Both the position numbers and the translations under genes were made by a program. Below, piece by piece: positions 52,833 to 60,711 of a stretch of 64,000 nucleotides of DNA. Origin of the DNA: CAVQND01 sp049518415. GTDB taxonomy: Bacteria; Verrucomicrobiota; Verrucomicrobiia; Limisphaerales; UBA8199. Each line of letters begins with the position of its first letter. Position 1 is the stretch's first letter. The stretch is from NCBI GenBank assembly GCA_049518415.1, contig JBEKRX010000015.1, positions 1 to 64,000 of the forward strand. Reading direction: 5' to 3'. Under the pieces are notes generated by a model, which was not told where the DNA came from, searched no databases, and worked only from the letters and a program-made list of their open reading frames with translations.

Positions 52833-54370
52833 AGAGAGAACTCCGGGGCTGGCGGACCAATCTTCTGAGCCTGAAGGCGCTCAGTACCCAGGACGTTGAG
52901 GAACTGGAGACCCACCTGCGGGAATCAATGGCGGACCTCCGGCGCCAGGGACTCAGTCCCGAGGAAGCCTTCCTCATCGCCTCGCGGAGACTGGGTCGCA
53001 GCGAGCAACTGGCCGAGGAGTATGCCAAGACGCACCCGCACCGTGTCTGGCTCGACCGGGTCCTCTGGATGGTGCTCGGGCTGCTTGCCTTGGACGCGTT
53101 GAGCATGAGCGCCTGGCCATTCTACGGGGCGGTCCTGGATCTCGCCAGGCTGCCGGGGCTGAGCGCCCACCTCGTGGGCGCTGTGACTTTTCTGATTAAG
53201 TGGACGGTCTTCGCGGCCTGCGGGGCCTTGGGTCTCTGGATTATGACCCGGCATGGCCGGTGGCTTTCGCGCCTGGGAGGGCTCTGCCTCCGGCGGCCGG
53301 TGTGGAGCGGCGTGGGCCTGGTGGTCGCGCTGAAAGGGCTGGAATTATTGGCGAAAAACGCGCACTGGCTTTGGGCGTCGCAGATGCACCGGCTGGCAGG
53401 CGCAAGCGCCGCGCAGCCCATTTCCCAGCAGAAGTTGGCCATCCTGAACGGTTGGCTCCTTTGGTGTCCGCTGTTGACACAACTGCTGTGGGTGATTGCC
53501 GTTCCGTTGTTGGCGGCCTGGCTCTGGCGAGCAAACCGGCAGGCCTTGCCGTCGGGTTCCGCAGGCGCCCTCGATGGACTTGGGCCGAACAAAGGCAAGG
53601 TGGTTCAGGAGTTGCAGGCTCGGGGGCTTTCCCCGGAAGAGGCTGCCTTGGTCGTCGCGCGACGGCAAGCCCCAGTCGGGACATCGACCTCGGATTCTGA
53701 CGAATCCTCTGTCCGGCGCCTACGGCTGGGCCGCGGCCTTTGGATGATCACCGGAGCCGTCGTGAGCGCACTGCTTCAACCATTCGAGTTGATGCCCTTG
53801 TGGGTGCTCAGAACGGCTGCTCATTCCCCGTCGCCCCTCGCTCAGCACCTCTGGGGCCTCGCCTCGATCTGCCTGGGGGTGATACTGGCGGCGGCGATCA
53901 TTGCGGCGGTTTCGAGCTTTGAAACGGGTCGCCCGCGACAGAGCAAGGGCCTCCGTGGTTTCTTCCGTTTTCAGTCTTTCATCGCCACAGTGGCGCTGCT
54001 GGCGCTGTATGCTGGCGCGCAGGCAGTTCTCTGGTTTGTCGAGACAACGCTCCCGCCTGGAGGGATCATTCCATTGCAGTGGTCTGACATTGGCTATGTT
54101 CTTGATCGGCTTGTGATTCCGGGCGCGCTGGTGGTCTGGTTTGCCCGGCGGGGGCGATTCACCGTCTCAATGGGGTTGTATGTCGGCGCCTGGGCGATCC
54201 TCCATCTTCTCGCGAGAGCGTTTCCGTCCGCGCCAGAGCAGGCACCCTTTGGTGGCGTTCCGTACGGGTGGTCTGAGCTGTGCGCTGCGCTGGTGCGCTA
54301 CGGCATTCCGGCCGCACTCCTGGTTGCGCTCGCCCTGCGGCGCCGAGCGTCAGCGCAATTCGCCGGCTGA
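52799..54370 (+). CDS. Multi-pass membrane protein with PadR-linked N-terminal domain
   Basis: Residues 1-75 form a soluble helical domain (STQDVEELETHLRESMADLR, then LSPEEAFLIASRRLG) of the type found beside PadR regulators (HAAS or permease-prefix domain). About nine or ten hydrophobic segments follow, beginning at RVLWMVLGLLALDALSMSAW near 86. The helical pattern LSPEEAALVVARR recurs near 280, suggesting an internal duplication of domain plus membrane bundle. No transporter motif is recognised. Its ligand may be what PadR senses. Confidence 0.78.
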   Translation: MENPNPTPFDLERELRGWRTNLLSLKALSTQDVEELETHLRESMADLRRQGLSPEEAFLIASRRLGRSEQLAEEYAKTHPHRVWLDRVLWMVLGLLALDALSMSAWPFYGAVLDLARLPGLSAHLVGAVTFLIKWTVFAACGALGLWIMTRHGRWLSRLGGLCLRRPVWSGVGLVVALKGLELLAKNAHWLWASQMHRLAGASAAQPISQQKLAILNGWLLWCPLLTQLLWVIAVPLLAAWLWRANRQALPSGSAGALDGLGPNKGKVVQELQARGLSPEEAALVVARRQAPVGTSTSDSDESSVRRLRLGRGLWMITGAVVSALLQPFELMPLWVLRTAAHSPSPLAQHLWGLASICLGVILAAAIIAAVSSFETGRPRQSKGLRGFFRFQSFIATVALLALYAGAQAVLWFVETTLPPGGIIPLQWSDIGYVLDRLVIPGALVVWFARRGRFTVSMGLYVGAWAILHLLARAFPSAPEQAPFGGVPYGWSELCAALVRYGIPAALLVALALRRRASAQFAG

Positions 54371-54422
54371 TTGGACTGATAAATTGATGGATTTTCTAAA
54401 AGGGAAAGGGGGCAAACCATGA

Positions 54423-54545
54423 CTTTTCACTTTCTTGGCTCCTTCGATGCCGTTTTGCTGCGCAGGTAAGGCTTGTTGTTGAGGCTTTTCCAACCTCCCA
54501 AGCCGTTGCGCTGTCTGCCGGATGGTCAAAGTGGTCTCGCGCCGC
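54423..54545 (-). pseudogene. Remnant of a transposase C-terminal helix (RAYT-like)
   Basis: Read on the minus strand, TLTIRQTAQRLGR continues after a one-base shift as WKSLNNKPYLRSKTASKEPR. This is the same segment as at 16919-17002, about 37 kb away. The two sites share clear DNA similarity including TTGCTGCGCAGGTA. The rest of 54371-54736 holds no gene. Confidence 0.5.
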
Positions 54546-54736
54546 AGCCGCGCCGCCATCGCCAGCCTGTGTTCTTACCGAGCCTTTGGGCGGTGGGGGC
54601 GAGCCATTCGCGGCTTGCTTGGAAGGCGGCGACCCATTATCTTGGCGGGAGTGAATTACCGAGAACCCAGGTCTGGACGATTCGTTGGGGGGCGCGGGTC
54701 GGCACCCTGGCGCGCGATTTCGCTTATGGTGAAGTC

Positions 54737-56035
54737 ATGAAGATCCCGCATCCAATCCCCTATCAAGGCAGTAAGCGTAACCTCGCCCCGGACATTCTCG
54801 GCTGGTTTCCAGAGCTGGTCGCTACGCTGATCGAGCCATTTGCAGGATCGGCGGCCATCACGTTGGCAACAGCGGCGCGTGGATTGGCAGCGAGTTACGT
54901 CATCAACGACCTGAACAAGCCGCTGGTGGATTTGTGGCGGGCCATCCTGGAATCGCCGGAGAGGTTGGCTCGTCAATACGAGTCGCTCTGGCGGGCGCAA
55001 CACGGCGGTCGGCGGCAGTATTACGACCAGGTGCGGGAGCGCTTCAACCGGACGGGCCGGCCGGATTACATGCTCTACTTGCTGGCCCGTTGCGTCAAGG
55101 CGTCTGTGCGTTACAACGCGATTGGCGAGTTCAACCAGAGCCCAGACAACCGCCGCATGGGCGCCCTGCCGGAGACGATGCGAGAACAAATTCTCGGCGC
55201 CTCCCATCTTCTGCGCGGCAGGACACGGTGTTCCTCAGTGGACTACAAGCAAGTGGCTGCCCAGGCGACGACGGACGACTTGATTTACATGGACCCGCCT
55301 TATCAAGGCGTATGCAGGGAGCGGGACCCGCGCTACTTGAAGGGCGTATCGCCGGACGAGTTTGCCGAGGTGCTGGAATCACTGAACCATCGGGACATCA
55401 AATACCTTGTTAGCTATGACGGCCGGACCGGGGACCGTGTCCATGGACGCCTGTTGCCAGACCGGCTGAGACTGCACCGGATCGAACTGAACGCGGGACG
55501 TTCATCTCAGGCGACGTTGCTGGGGCGAGCGGACGTGACGGTAGAATCGCTGTATCTCTCCCCGGCACTGGCTGAATCGCTGCACCTGCGCAGAGGCCTT
55601 ATCCTCGCCGCGGCGCGGAGCAGTTGGCTCTCCTGGAGGCGAAGCGGTGAGGCACCACAAACTGCCGGCCGAGTTTGTGCGAACCGGATTCCGTTTGAAG
55701 TGCAGGGCGATGTTCCGCGCGCGACACCGAATCCCGACGACTACATGCTCCTGTGTGGTTCAGCCAACCGCGCCAAGTCCTGGTCGTGCGAGCACTGCGT
55801 TAACTGGCTGGAGTTGAAGAAACCCGAAATCTGCCGCAATTGCTATTGGGCGTACCCGGACAATTACGCCCACGTTGCCATGCGAGAGGCCCGCCGTGCG
55901 GACATCCTTTGGACCGGCGCGGAAGTGGAATCGTACGAGCACCTGAAACGTCGTACGTTACAGCTCCAGAAGAACATTCCCGGCTACGTCAAGGAAATCA
56001 TCGCACGGCATTTGAAGTCAGATCCGGGTGCGTAG
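54737..56035 (+). CDS. D12-class N6-adenine DNA methyltransferase with Cys-rich C-terminal domain
   Basis: The N-terminal 270 or so residues are a Dam-like methylase: HPIPYQGSKRNLAPDILGWF at the start (motif X), LIEPFAGSAAITLATAARGL near 35 (motif I) and DLIYMDPPYQGV near 181 (motif IV). It transfers methyl from SAM to adenine at a specific site. The ATG at 54737 starts with motif X. Residues about 310-432 form an extra domain with two CxxC pairs (CEHCVNWLELKKPEICRNC) and an acidic helix (VAMREARRADILWTGAEVES). This may be a zinc-bound recognition or nuclease module; I cannot assign it. No separate restriction gene is adjacent. Confidence 0.88.
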   Translation: MKIPHPIPYQGSKRNLAPDILGWFPELVATLIEPFAGSAAITLATAARGLAASYVINDLNKPLVDLWRAILESPERLARQYESLWRAQHGGRRQYYDQVRERFNRTGRPDYMLYLLARCVKASVRYNAIGEFNQSPDNRRMGALPETMREQILGASHLLRGRTRCSSVDYKQVAAQATTDDLIYMDPPYQGVCRERDPRYLKGVSPDEFAEVLESLNHRDIKYLVSYDGRTGDRVHGRLLPDRLRLHRIELNAGRSSQATLLGRADVTVESLYLSPALAESLHLRRGLILAAARSSWLSWRRSGEAPQTAGRVCANRIPFEVQGDVPRATPNPDDYMLLCGSANRAKSWSCEHCVNWLELKKPEICRNCYWAYPDNYAHVAMREARRADILWTGAEVESYEHLKRRTLQLQKNIPGYVKEIIARHLKSDPGA

Positions 56036-56246
56036 CTCGTGGACCGACTGATAGCCTTCCGCCAGAGCCTTGAGAAAATCCTGCCGGTCCACGTCATCCA
56101 GGCAGATGTCTTTCTTGCGGTCCCCACGGCTCATGATGTGGTAAATCGCTCCGGGGTACTCAATTCCCGGTTGGCGCGGCACAAGCGACAGCCTGCCCAC
56201 CTTCCCGGCCAATGTCAATGGGAAAAGTTATGGTGTGACCCCTTTT
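56018..56246 (-). pseudogene. RAYT (REP-associated tyrosine transposase) N-terminal fragment, copy A
   Basis: The frame from a TTG at 56218 reads VPRQPGIEYPGAIYHIMSRG then DRKKDICLDDVDRQDFLKAL, the characteristic start of Y1/RAYT transposases. It stops after 66 residues, before the HxH and catalytic Tyr. The DNA 56068-56246 matches 60450-60628 with about eight mismatches and no gaps, including bases upstream of the start (ATAACTTTTCCC). The adjoining esterase gene ends inside this conserved DNA. Confidence 0.8.
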
Positions 56247-57244
56247 GTCGTTTGGGCCCCTCCATCCGACCGGCTGGCGGGAGCCGCCTCCAGCAACGTC
56301 TTCATGCCTTCGCCCAGGGCGTTGCCCACCAGGAAATATGTCTCCGCATTGCCGAATTCGTGGTGACCGTGGCCAGGGTTGGGAGAGTCCTCGGGCTGGC
56401 GGACAAAATCGTGCGTGGGGACGAAGAGGACATTGCCCGCGAACTCCGGTCGCGCCGCCGCCGCGGCCTGCGCCTGGCGCAGTGTGTCCCAGGCGCCCGG
56501 CGCCTGCACCCAGGGGCCGGTCAGCTCGCCGATGACGACGGGCAGGTTCGGCGCCTTCAGATCCTTGCGCAGGTCCTTGATGAGGTTCACCAGGTTCTGC
56601 TCGTATTCCGGCACGGCGGTTTTGGGCTCGCACCCGTCGTTCCAGCCGTGATACCAGACGAAGCCCGCCAGTTCGTAGCCGCCGCCGTCGTAGGCGGGGA
56701 AGTCGGTCTTGAGGTTGGCGAGGGCGGCGCGAATCTCCGCCAGCATCTTCGTGTAGTAAGGCCCGACCGCGCCGCCGGAACTCGGCGGGCGGAAGTCTTT
56801 GTAAAGGCTCTTGCCGCCCCAGGCGGTTTTGATGAGCAAGGCCTGGTTGTCGAAATGGTCGCCGATGACGTGGCCGAATTGCAGTTCCGGTCCGAAGTGG
56901 TGTTGGTCGCCATAGACGGAGAAGCCGAGTGTCAACGGACCACGCAGCAACGGACCCTGCTCCCGCAGGTAACGCACCCAGACATCGTCGCGCACGGCCC
57001 ACTTTCCTTGCCCGTCCTTGAGATGCTTGAAGAGCGGCGCTTTCGCCGGGTCGCGCATCAACTGGACCAGTGTGCCCTTGCCCTCGTTGTAATCCTTGCC
57101 TTCGAGGTCAGCCACGCCCTGGCCTTCCATGTTAGACTGTCCGGCCAGGATGAAGACCTGCACGGGGCTTTTGCCGGCTTGTTGCGCCCAGATTGGATGC
57201 GACACCGCCACCAGGGCGAGTGTCGCCAGAACATTTGATATCAT
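56228..57244 (-). CDS. Secreted sialate O-acetylesterase-like (SASA) protein
   Basis: A signal peptide (MISNVLATLALVAVSHPIWA) precedes an SGNH-type esterase domain. The nucleophile Ser is in VFILAGQSNMEGQGVADLEG near residue 33; AWGGKSLYKDFRPPSSG near 140 and WYHGWNDGCEP near 198 fit the SASA family; a late His-containing segment (GHGHHEFGNAETYFLVG) may supply the catalytic His. It removes acetyl esters from glycans in known relatives. It is the last gene of a three-gene operon, starting four bases inside the preceding gene. Its last codons (TTKGVTP) lie in RAYT-flanking repeat DNA. Confidence 0.86.
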   Translation of the reverse strand: MISNVLATLALVAVSHPIWAQQAGKSPVQVFILAGQSNMEGQGVADLEGKDYNEGKGTLVQLMRDPAKAPLFKHLKDGQGKWAVRDDVWVRYLREQGPLLRGPLTLGFSVYGDQHHFGPELQFGHVIGDHFDNQALLIKTAWGGKSLYKDFRPPSSGGAVGPYYTKMLAEIRAALANLKTDFPAYDGGGYELAGFVWYHGWNDGCEPKTAVPEYEQNLVNLIKDLRKDLKAPNLPVVIGELTGPWVQAPGAWDTLRQAQAAAAARPEFAGNVLFVPTHDFVRQPEDSPNPGHGHHEFGNAETYFLVGNALGEGMKTLLEAAPASRSDGGAQTTKGVTP

Positions 57245-58893
57245 GGGATTGATTGACGCGTTACGATGGGGACGCAACCCATCTCCAGGCCCTTGGGTGG
57301 CGTCACGAGCAGGGCCGGGTCGAGTGTCACCAGCGCCCCGCGGCTGAGAGGCGCCATGTAATCCCGGTCAATCGGCCAGTTCGCGTGGATCTTCTCCACC
57401 AAGGCCTGCAGCTTCGCCTTCTTCTCCTGACTCCAATCGTACTGCTGAAAGGAGGGCTGATCGACAAAACGGTACCACGAGTAGGTCACCAAAGAACCGT
57501 CGGCGAGCTTGACCGTGAACGGTCCGCGTTTCGGTCCGGGCCGGCTCCAGGCGCCGGTGGCCGGTGAAGTGTAGGGCTCACCCGGCCCCGCCAGTTTGAA
57601 CTCCTGCGCCAGCAACTGCGTCTCCGCAGGCACGTCCGCGGCCGCTACGGCGACGCGTTGCTCCCCGACCTGTTTGAAATACTGCGGGAACAAACCTTTG
57701 GGGCTGATGTCGCTGTTGAACCACTCCAGGCCCCACACGTTGCCCTGGAACACTTTGGTGTCAAAGACACGCTCAACACCGGTTATTTTCTTGCCGGCCT
57801 GGTCGTAGGGCGTGGTACGCGTCGTCAACTTGGACTTCCAGGCGCCCTGCTCATCGAATCGTCCGGAGCAAGCCTGGCCGCCGTTACGCCAGGCCTTGAA
57901 GGCATCGTAGAGGGCCGCCTTCGAATAATAGGTCACGTCTTGCACCAGGAGGGTTCTTCCCTGGTCGTCCACGGGGAACTGCAACTTGGGTATCTTCGAA
58001 TAGACTACTCCGTGAGGGTCTTGGGCATCGAAGCGTGGCACGGTGTTGATCTCCATCGCGCCGCCGCCCATGTTACCCGGGCGTGCATCGAGCCCGCGTC
58101 CATAAATGAAGGGATACTTGAACAGCTTGCCGATTTTGCTCCAGGTCTCCGGAATGTAATAGGCAATGGGCCCCTTGAAATTGGCCGCGCTGAGGAAACA
58201 GGTCCAGCTCTGGTCGCCCGTGGGCGGGTCTCCCTGGGTAGGATCGGTAAAGGGCAAGGCCATCCAGGTATAGCCCAGGAACTGTCCGTTGGGGTTTCCC
58301 TGGAAAGGCAGCGCATCGGGGGGAATCAGCAGCCGGTTGCTCAGTTGGGCAATGCCCAATCGATTGTCCGGCAGGGCCTCGTTGCTGTAGAAGAAGGACC
58401 ATCCCGGCGACCCCACCTCGTAGTCGTAACATTGCGGCGTGGCGTTCATGCTGAACTTGGGGGGCCCGTAGCGGAAGTGGTTGCCCGCCCAGTAGCCCAG
58501 GCCGCCTTCGACGGTTTGGAATACGCTGTCCCAGGTCGGACCCCGTTCCCGCCAGGTTCGCGCCAGCGTGCCCTCCGGGGCGAGCGCCGTATCCTTGTTG
58601 TCGGAGTTGTCCGGGGTGATCCAGGAGCTGGCCAGGCCGATCTGAAAGTCGGCGAGCGGCTGGTCAATCAGCGGCCAGACCGCGGAGTAGAAACCCATGC
58701 CCGCGCTGTACTCGGACCTCGCGGGCGGAAGGGTCGCGCTGAAGCCGATGTAACCATGGAGACCGTCGCCCCGGGCAGCGACCTGCCCGGTTTCACCTGC
58801 CTTGGCCTCTTTCGCCGGGTTCTCTTGCCCGCCACAGTTCCAGCACAGGAGGGCGAGGATAAGAATGGGGGCGGCTGGGCTTCTCATGTTCAT
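57241..58893 (-). CDS. Large secreted or lipoprotein of unknown function
   Basis: The 550-residue protein starts with a hydrophobic signal (PAAPILILALLCWNCGG) that could be a lipobox. The mature part is rich in aromatic residues and strand-like (GYIGFSATLPPARSEYSAGM; AYYIPETWSKIGKLFKYPFI; GVERVFDTKVFQGNVWGLEW). I recognise no domain or catalytic motif. It lies between a Gfo/Idh oxidoreductase and a sialate esterase-like gene in a tightly packed operon, so it is probably part of the same glycan-related process. Confidence 0.72.
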   Translation of the reverse strand: MNMRSPAAPILILALLCWNCGGQENPAKEAKAGETGQVAARGDGLHGYIGFSATLPPARSEYSAGMGFYSAVWPLIDQPLADFQIGLASSWITPDNSDNKDTALAPEGTLARTWRERGPTWDSVFQTVEGGLGYWAGNHFRYGPPKFSMNATPQCYDYEVGSPGWSFFYSNEALPDNRLGIAQLSNRLLIPPDALPFQGNPNGQFLGYTWMALPFTDPTQGDPPTGDQSWTCFLSAANFKGPIAYYIPETWSKIGKLFKYPFIYGRGLDARPGNMGGGAMEINTVPRFDAQDPHGVVYSKIPKLQFPVDDQGRTLLVQDVTYYSKAALYDAFKAWRNGGQACSGRFDEQGAWKSKLTTRTTPYDQAGKKITGVERVFDTKVFQGNVWGLEWFNSDISPKGLFPQYFKQVGEQRVAVAAADVPAETQLLAQEFKLAGPGEPYTSPATGAWSRPGPKRGPFTVKLADGSLVTYSWYRFVDQPSFQQYDWSQEKKAKLQALVEKIHANWPIDRDYMAPLSRGALVTLDPALLVTPPKGLEMGCVPIVTRQSIP

Positions 58894-58917
58894 TCCTTTT
58901 TCGTGTCCGATTCCCTC

Positions 58918-60204
58918 TCACACGATTTCTTCCCGGGCGGCATCCCAGCGCACCACGCGCCGTTCCAGGTACGAAACCAGCGACATGAGGGCGGTCGCAC
59001 TTTCGATGAAGGCCTCGTCGGTGGAGCATTTTGGGGTGCCGCGGCTTTGGATGCAATTGACCCAGTCCACCATGTGATTGGGCTGGCCGGGTGTCTTGCC
59101 TCGCTCGTAGCCCTTGGGCAGGTTGGTACGGCGGTTGTGGGGCTCGGGCAATATGTCAAAGGTGGTCACGTTGTGGGCGATGTCGTCGAATCGCAGGGTG
59201 CCGTCCCGGCCACAGATTTCCACGGGCTGCTGCACGCTGGTGTTCATGCTCCCGGTGAAGGTGACCGTCCGGCCCAGTTTCTCGAACTGGTAGGTGGCGA
59301 CCCAGGTGTCGGGCACCTCGCGATCGTCCCGCAACTGCGAGAGCAAACCGCCGCAATAGCAGTTGTCCGGGATGCCGTGGCCCAGGAGATACTGCACAAA
59401 ATCCAGCTCGTGCGACAGCAAGTCGCCGGCATAGCCGGTGCCGTAGGCCCAATAACAGCGCCAGTGCCAGAAGTGGCGTTCGTTCCAGGGAATCTTGGGT
59501 GCGGGCCCCAGCCAGAGAGCCCAATTCACCTCCTTGACGACCTGCGCCGGGTCCGGCCGGTCCCATTGCTCGTAATAACCGTACCAGCGCCAGTTGGGAT
59601 GCGCCGGATCGGAAGCCTTGAAGCGACCCGTGCGCACCAGGGTGATGGGACCGAGGATGTCCAGGGCGATGAGTTCCTTGGCCTGCAAGGCGCAGGTGGC
59701 CTGACGGGCGTGGTGGCCAAGCTGGAACACGACCTGGCTCCGCTTGAGCGCGTCGCGCATCAGCTTGGCCTCGGCCAGGGTCCGGGAGAATCCCTTCTCG
59801 CAGTAGATGTCTTTGCCCGCTTTCACGGCGTCGAGCACCGTCTGGCAGTGCCAATGGTCCGGCGTGGCGATGACCACGGCATCGACCTTCGGGTCGGCCA
59901 GCAGTTCCCGGTAATCCACGTAGGCCTTCACTTCCGGGTTGAGGCTGCGCTGGATGCCTTTCTGCCGATGCGGCCCGTAAACATCGCAAACCGCCACCAC
60001 CTTGACGTTGGGGGCGTGCACGACCGCATCGATGAGGTCTCCCCCGCGGGTCCCAAGGCCGATGCAACCCACGCCAATCGTTTTGCCGGGAGATGGGGCC
60101 GAGAGCAGGGCGGGAGCGAAGGTAGAGGCGGCCGCCAGTGTCGTGGCTGCATGGCCGGTGGTGCGCAGGAATTGACGGCGGTTCAGGGTCGGATTGTCAT
60201 TCAT
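58918..60204 (-). CDS. TAT-exported Gfo/Idh/MocA-family oxidoreductase
   Basis: The 428-residue protein has a twin-arginine signal (TLNRRQFLRTTGHAATTLAA), then the Rossmann pattern IGVGCIGLGTRGGDLIDAV near 43, VVAVCDVYGPHR near 69, DAVVIATPDHWHCQTVLDAV near 101 and the lysine motif DIYCEKGFSRTLAEA near 126. AYGTGYAGDLLSHELDFVQY near 243 matches this family. I start at the ATG at 60204, which begins MNDNPTLNRR. It heads the operon with the unknown lipoprotein (24-base gap) and esterase. A TTGTCCA-GCT-TGGACAA dyad at 60264-60280 lies upstream. Confidence 0.9.
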   Translation of the reverse strand: MNDNPTLNRRQFLRTTGHAATTLAAASTFAPALLSAPSPGKTIGVGCIGLGTRGGDLIDAVVHAPNVKVVAVCDVYGPHRQKGIQRSLNPEVKAYVDYRELLADPKVDAVVIATPDHWHCQTVLDAVKAGKDIYCEKGFSRTLAEAKLMRDALKRSQVVFQLGHHARQATCALQAKELIALDILGPITLVRTGRFKASDPAHPNWRWYGYYEQWDRPDPAQVVKEVNWALWLGPAPKIPWNERHFWHWRCYWAYGTGYAGDLLSHELDFVQYLLGHGIPDNCYCGGLLSQLRDDREVPDTWVATYQFEKLGRTVTFTGSMNTSVQQPVEICGRDGTLRFDDIAHNVTTFDILPEPHNRRTNLPKGYERGKTPGQPNHMVDWVNCIQSRGTPKCSTDEAFIESATALMSLVSYLERRVVRWDAAREEIV

Positions 60205-60263
60205 CGATGCGGGTCTTTCTGTCGTCTTGTTCAATTGGGCAAGTGTCGCAATAGGGTTAAGTG

Positions 60264-60280
60264 TTGTCCAGCTTGGACAA
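60264..60280. promoter_or_regulatory. Possible operator dyad upstream of the Gfo/Idh operon
   Basis: TTGTCCA and TGGACAA pair perfectly around a three-base centre, 60 bases upstream of the operon start. No repressor gene is adjacent, so this is only a candidate. Confidence 0.35.
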
Positions 60281-60293
60281 TTCATTTCGGGTC

Positions 60294-60628
60294 TCAGTTG
60301 CGCGGAGCGATTTCGTTCAAGAGCCAGCGCATCCCCGCCGCCAGGTTGGCGTTGGGCGTCTCGGCCACCAGGTGAAAGTGGTTGCGCATCAGGCAATACG
60401 CATGGGCCTGGTCCCGATGCAAATCGGGACTGGCAGGCTCCGGCCGGCGCCTTGAGAAAATCCTGCCGGTCCACCTCATCCAGGCAGATGTCTTTCTTGC
60501 GGCCCCCACGGCTCATCATGTGGTAAATCCCTCCGGGGTACTCAACTCCCAGTTGGCGCGGCACAAGCGACAGCCTGCCCACCTTCCCGGCCAATGTCAA
60601 TGGGAAAAGTTATGGTTTGGCCCCTTTT
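60294..60628 (-). pseudogene. RAYT transposase fragment, copy B, frameshifted
   Basis: The N-terminal part (VPRQLGVEYPGGIYHMMSRG; KKDICLDEVDRQDFLK) matches copy A. A shifted frame continues AHAYCLMRNHFHLVAETPN and LAAGMRWLLNE, containing the HxH of the Y1 nuclease. The catalytic Tyr region is absent. A REP-like GTCCCGATGCAAATCGGGAC lies at 60411-60430 exactly where the frame breaks. The element is dead. Confidence 0.82.
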
Positions 60629-60711
60629 CCTTTGCCTTCGGTCAATCGTCCATCGTTGCAGGCACAAAAGGTCGGCTTGCCTCAGGCGATCCCTTCGCGC
60701 GAAAATCCAGG

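Noticed and set aside
57658..60375. 905-codon open frame on the plus strand
   Set aside because: It runs opposite two convincing minus-strand genes, including an oxidoreductase with clear motifs, and shows no recognisable domain.
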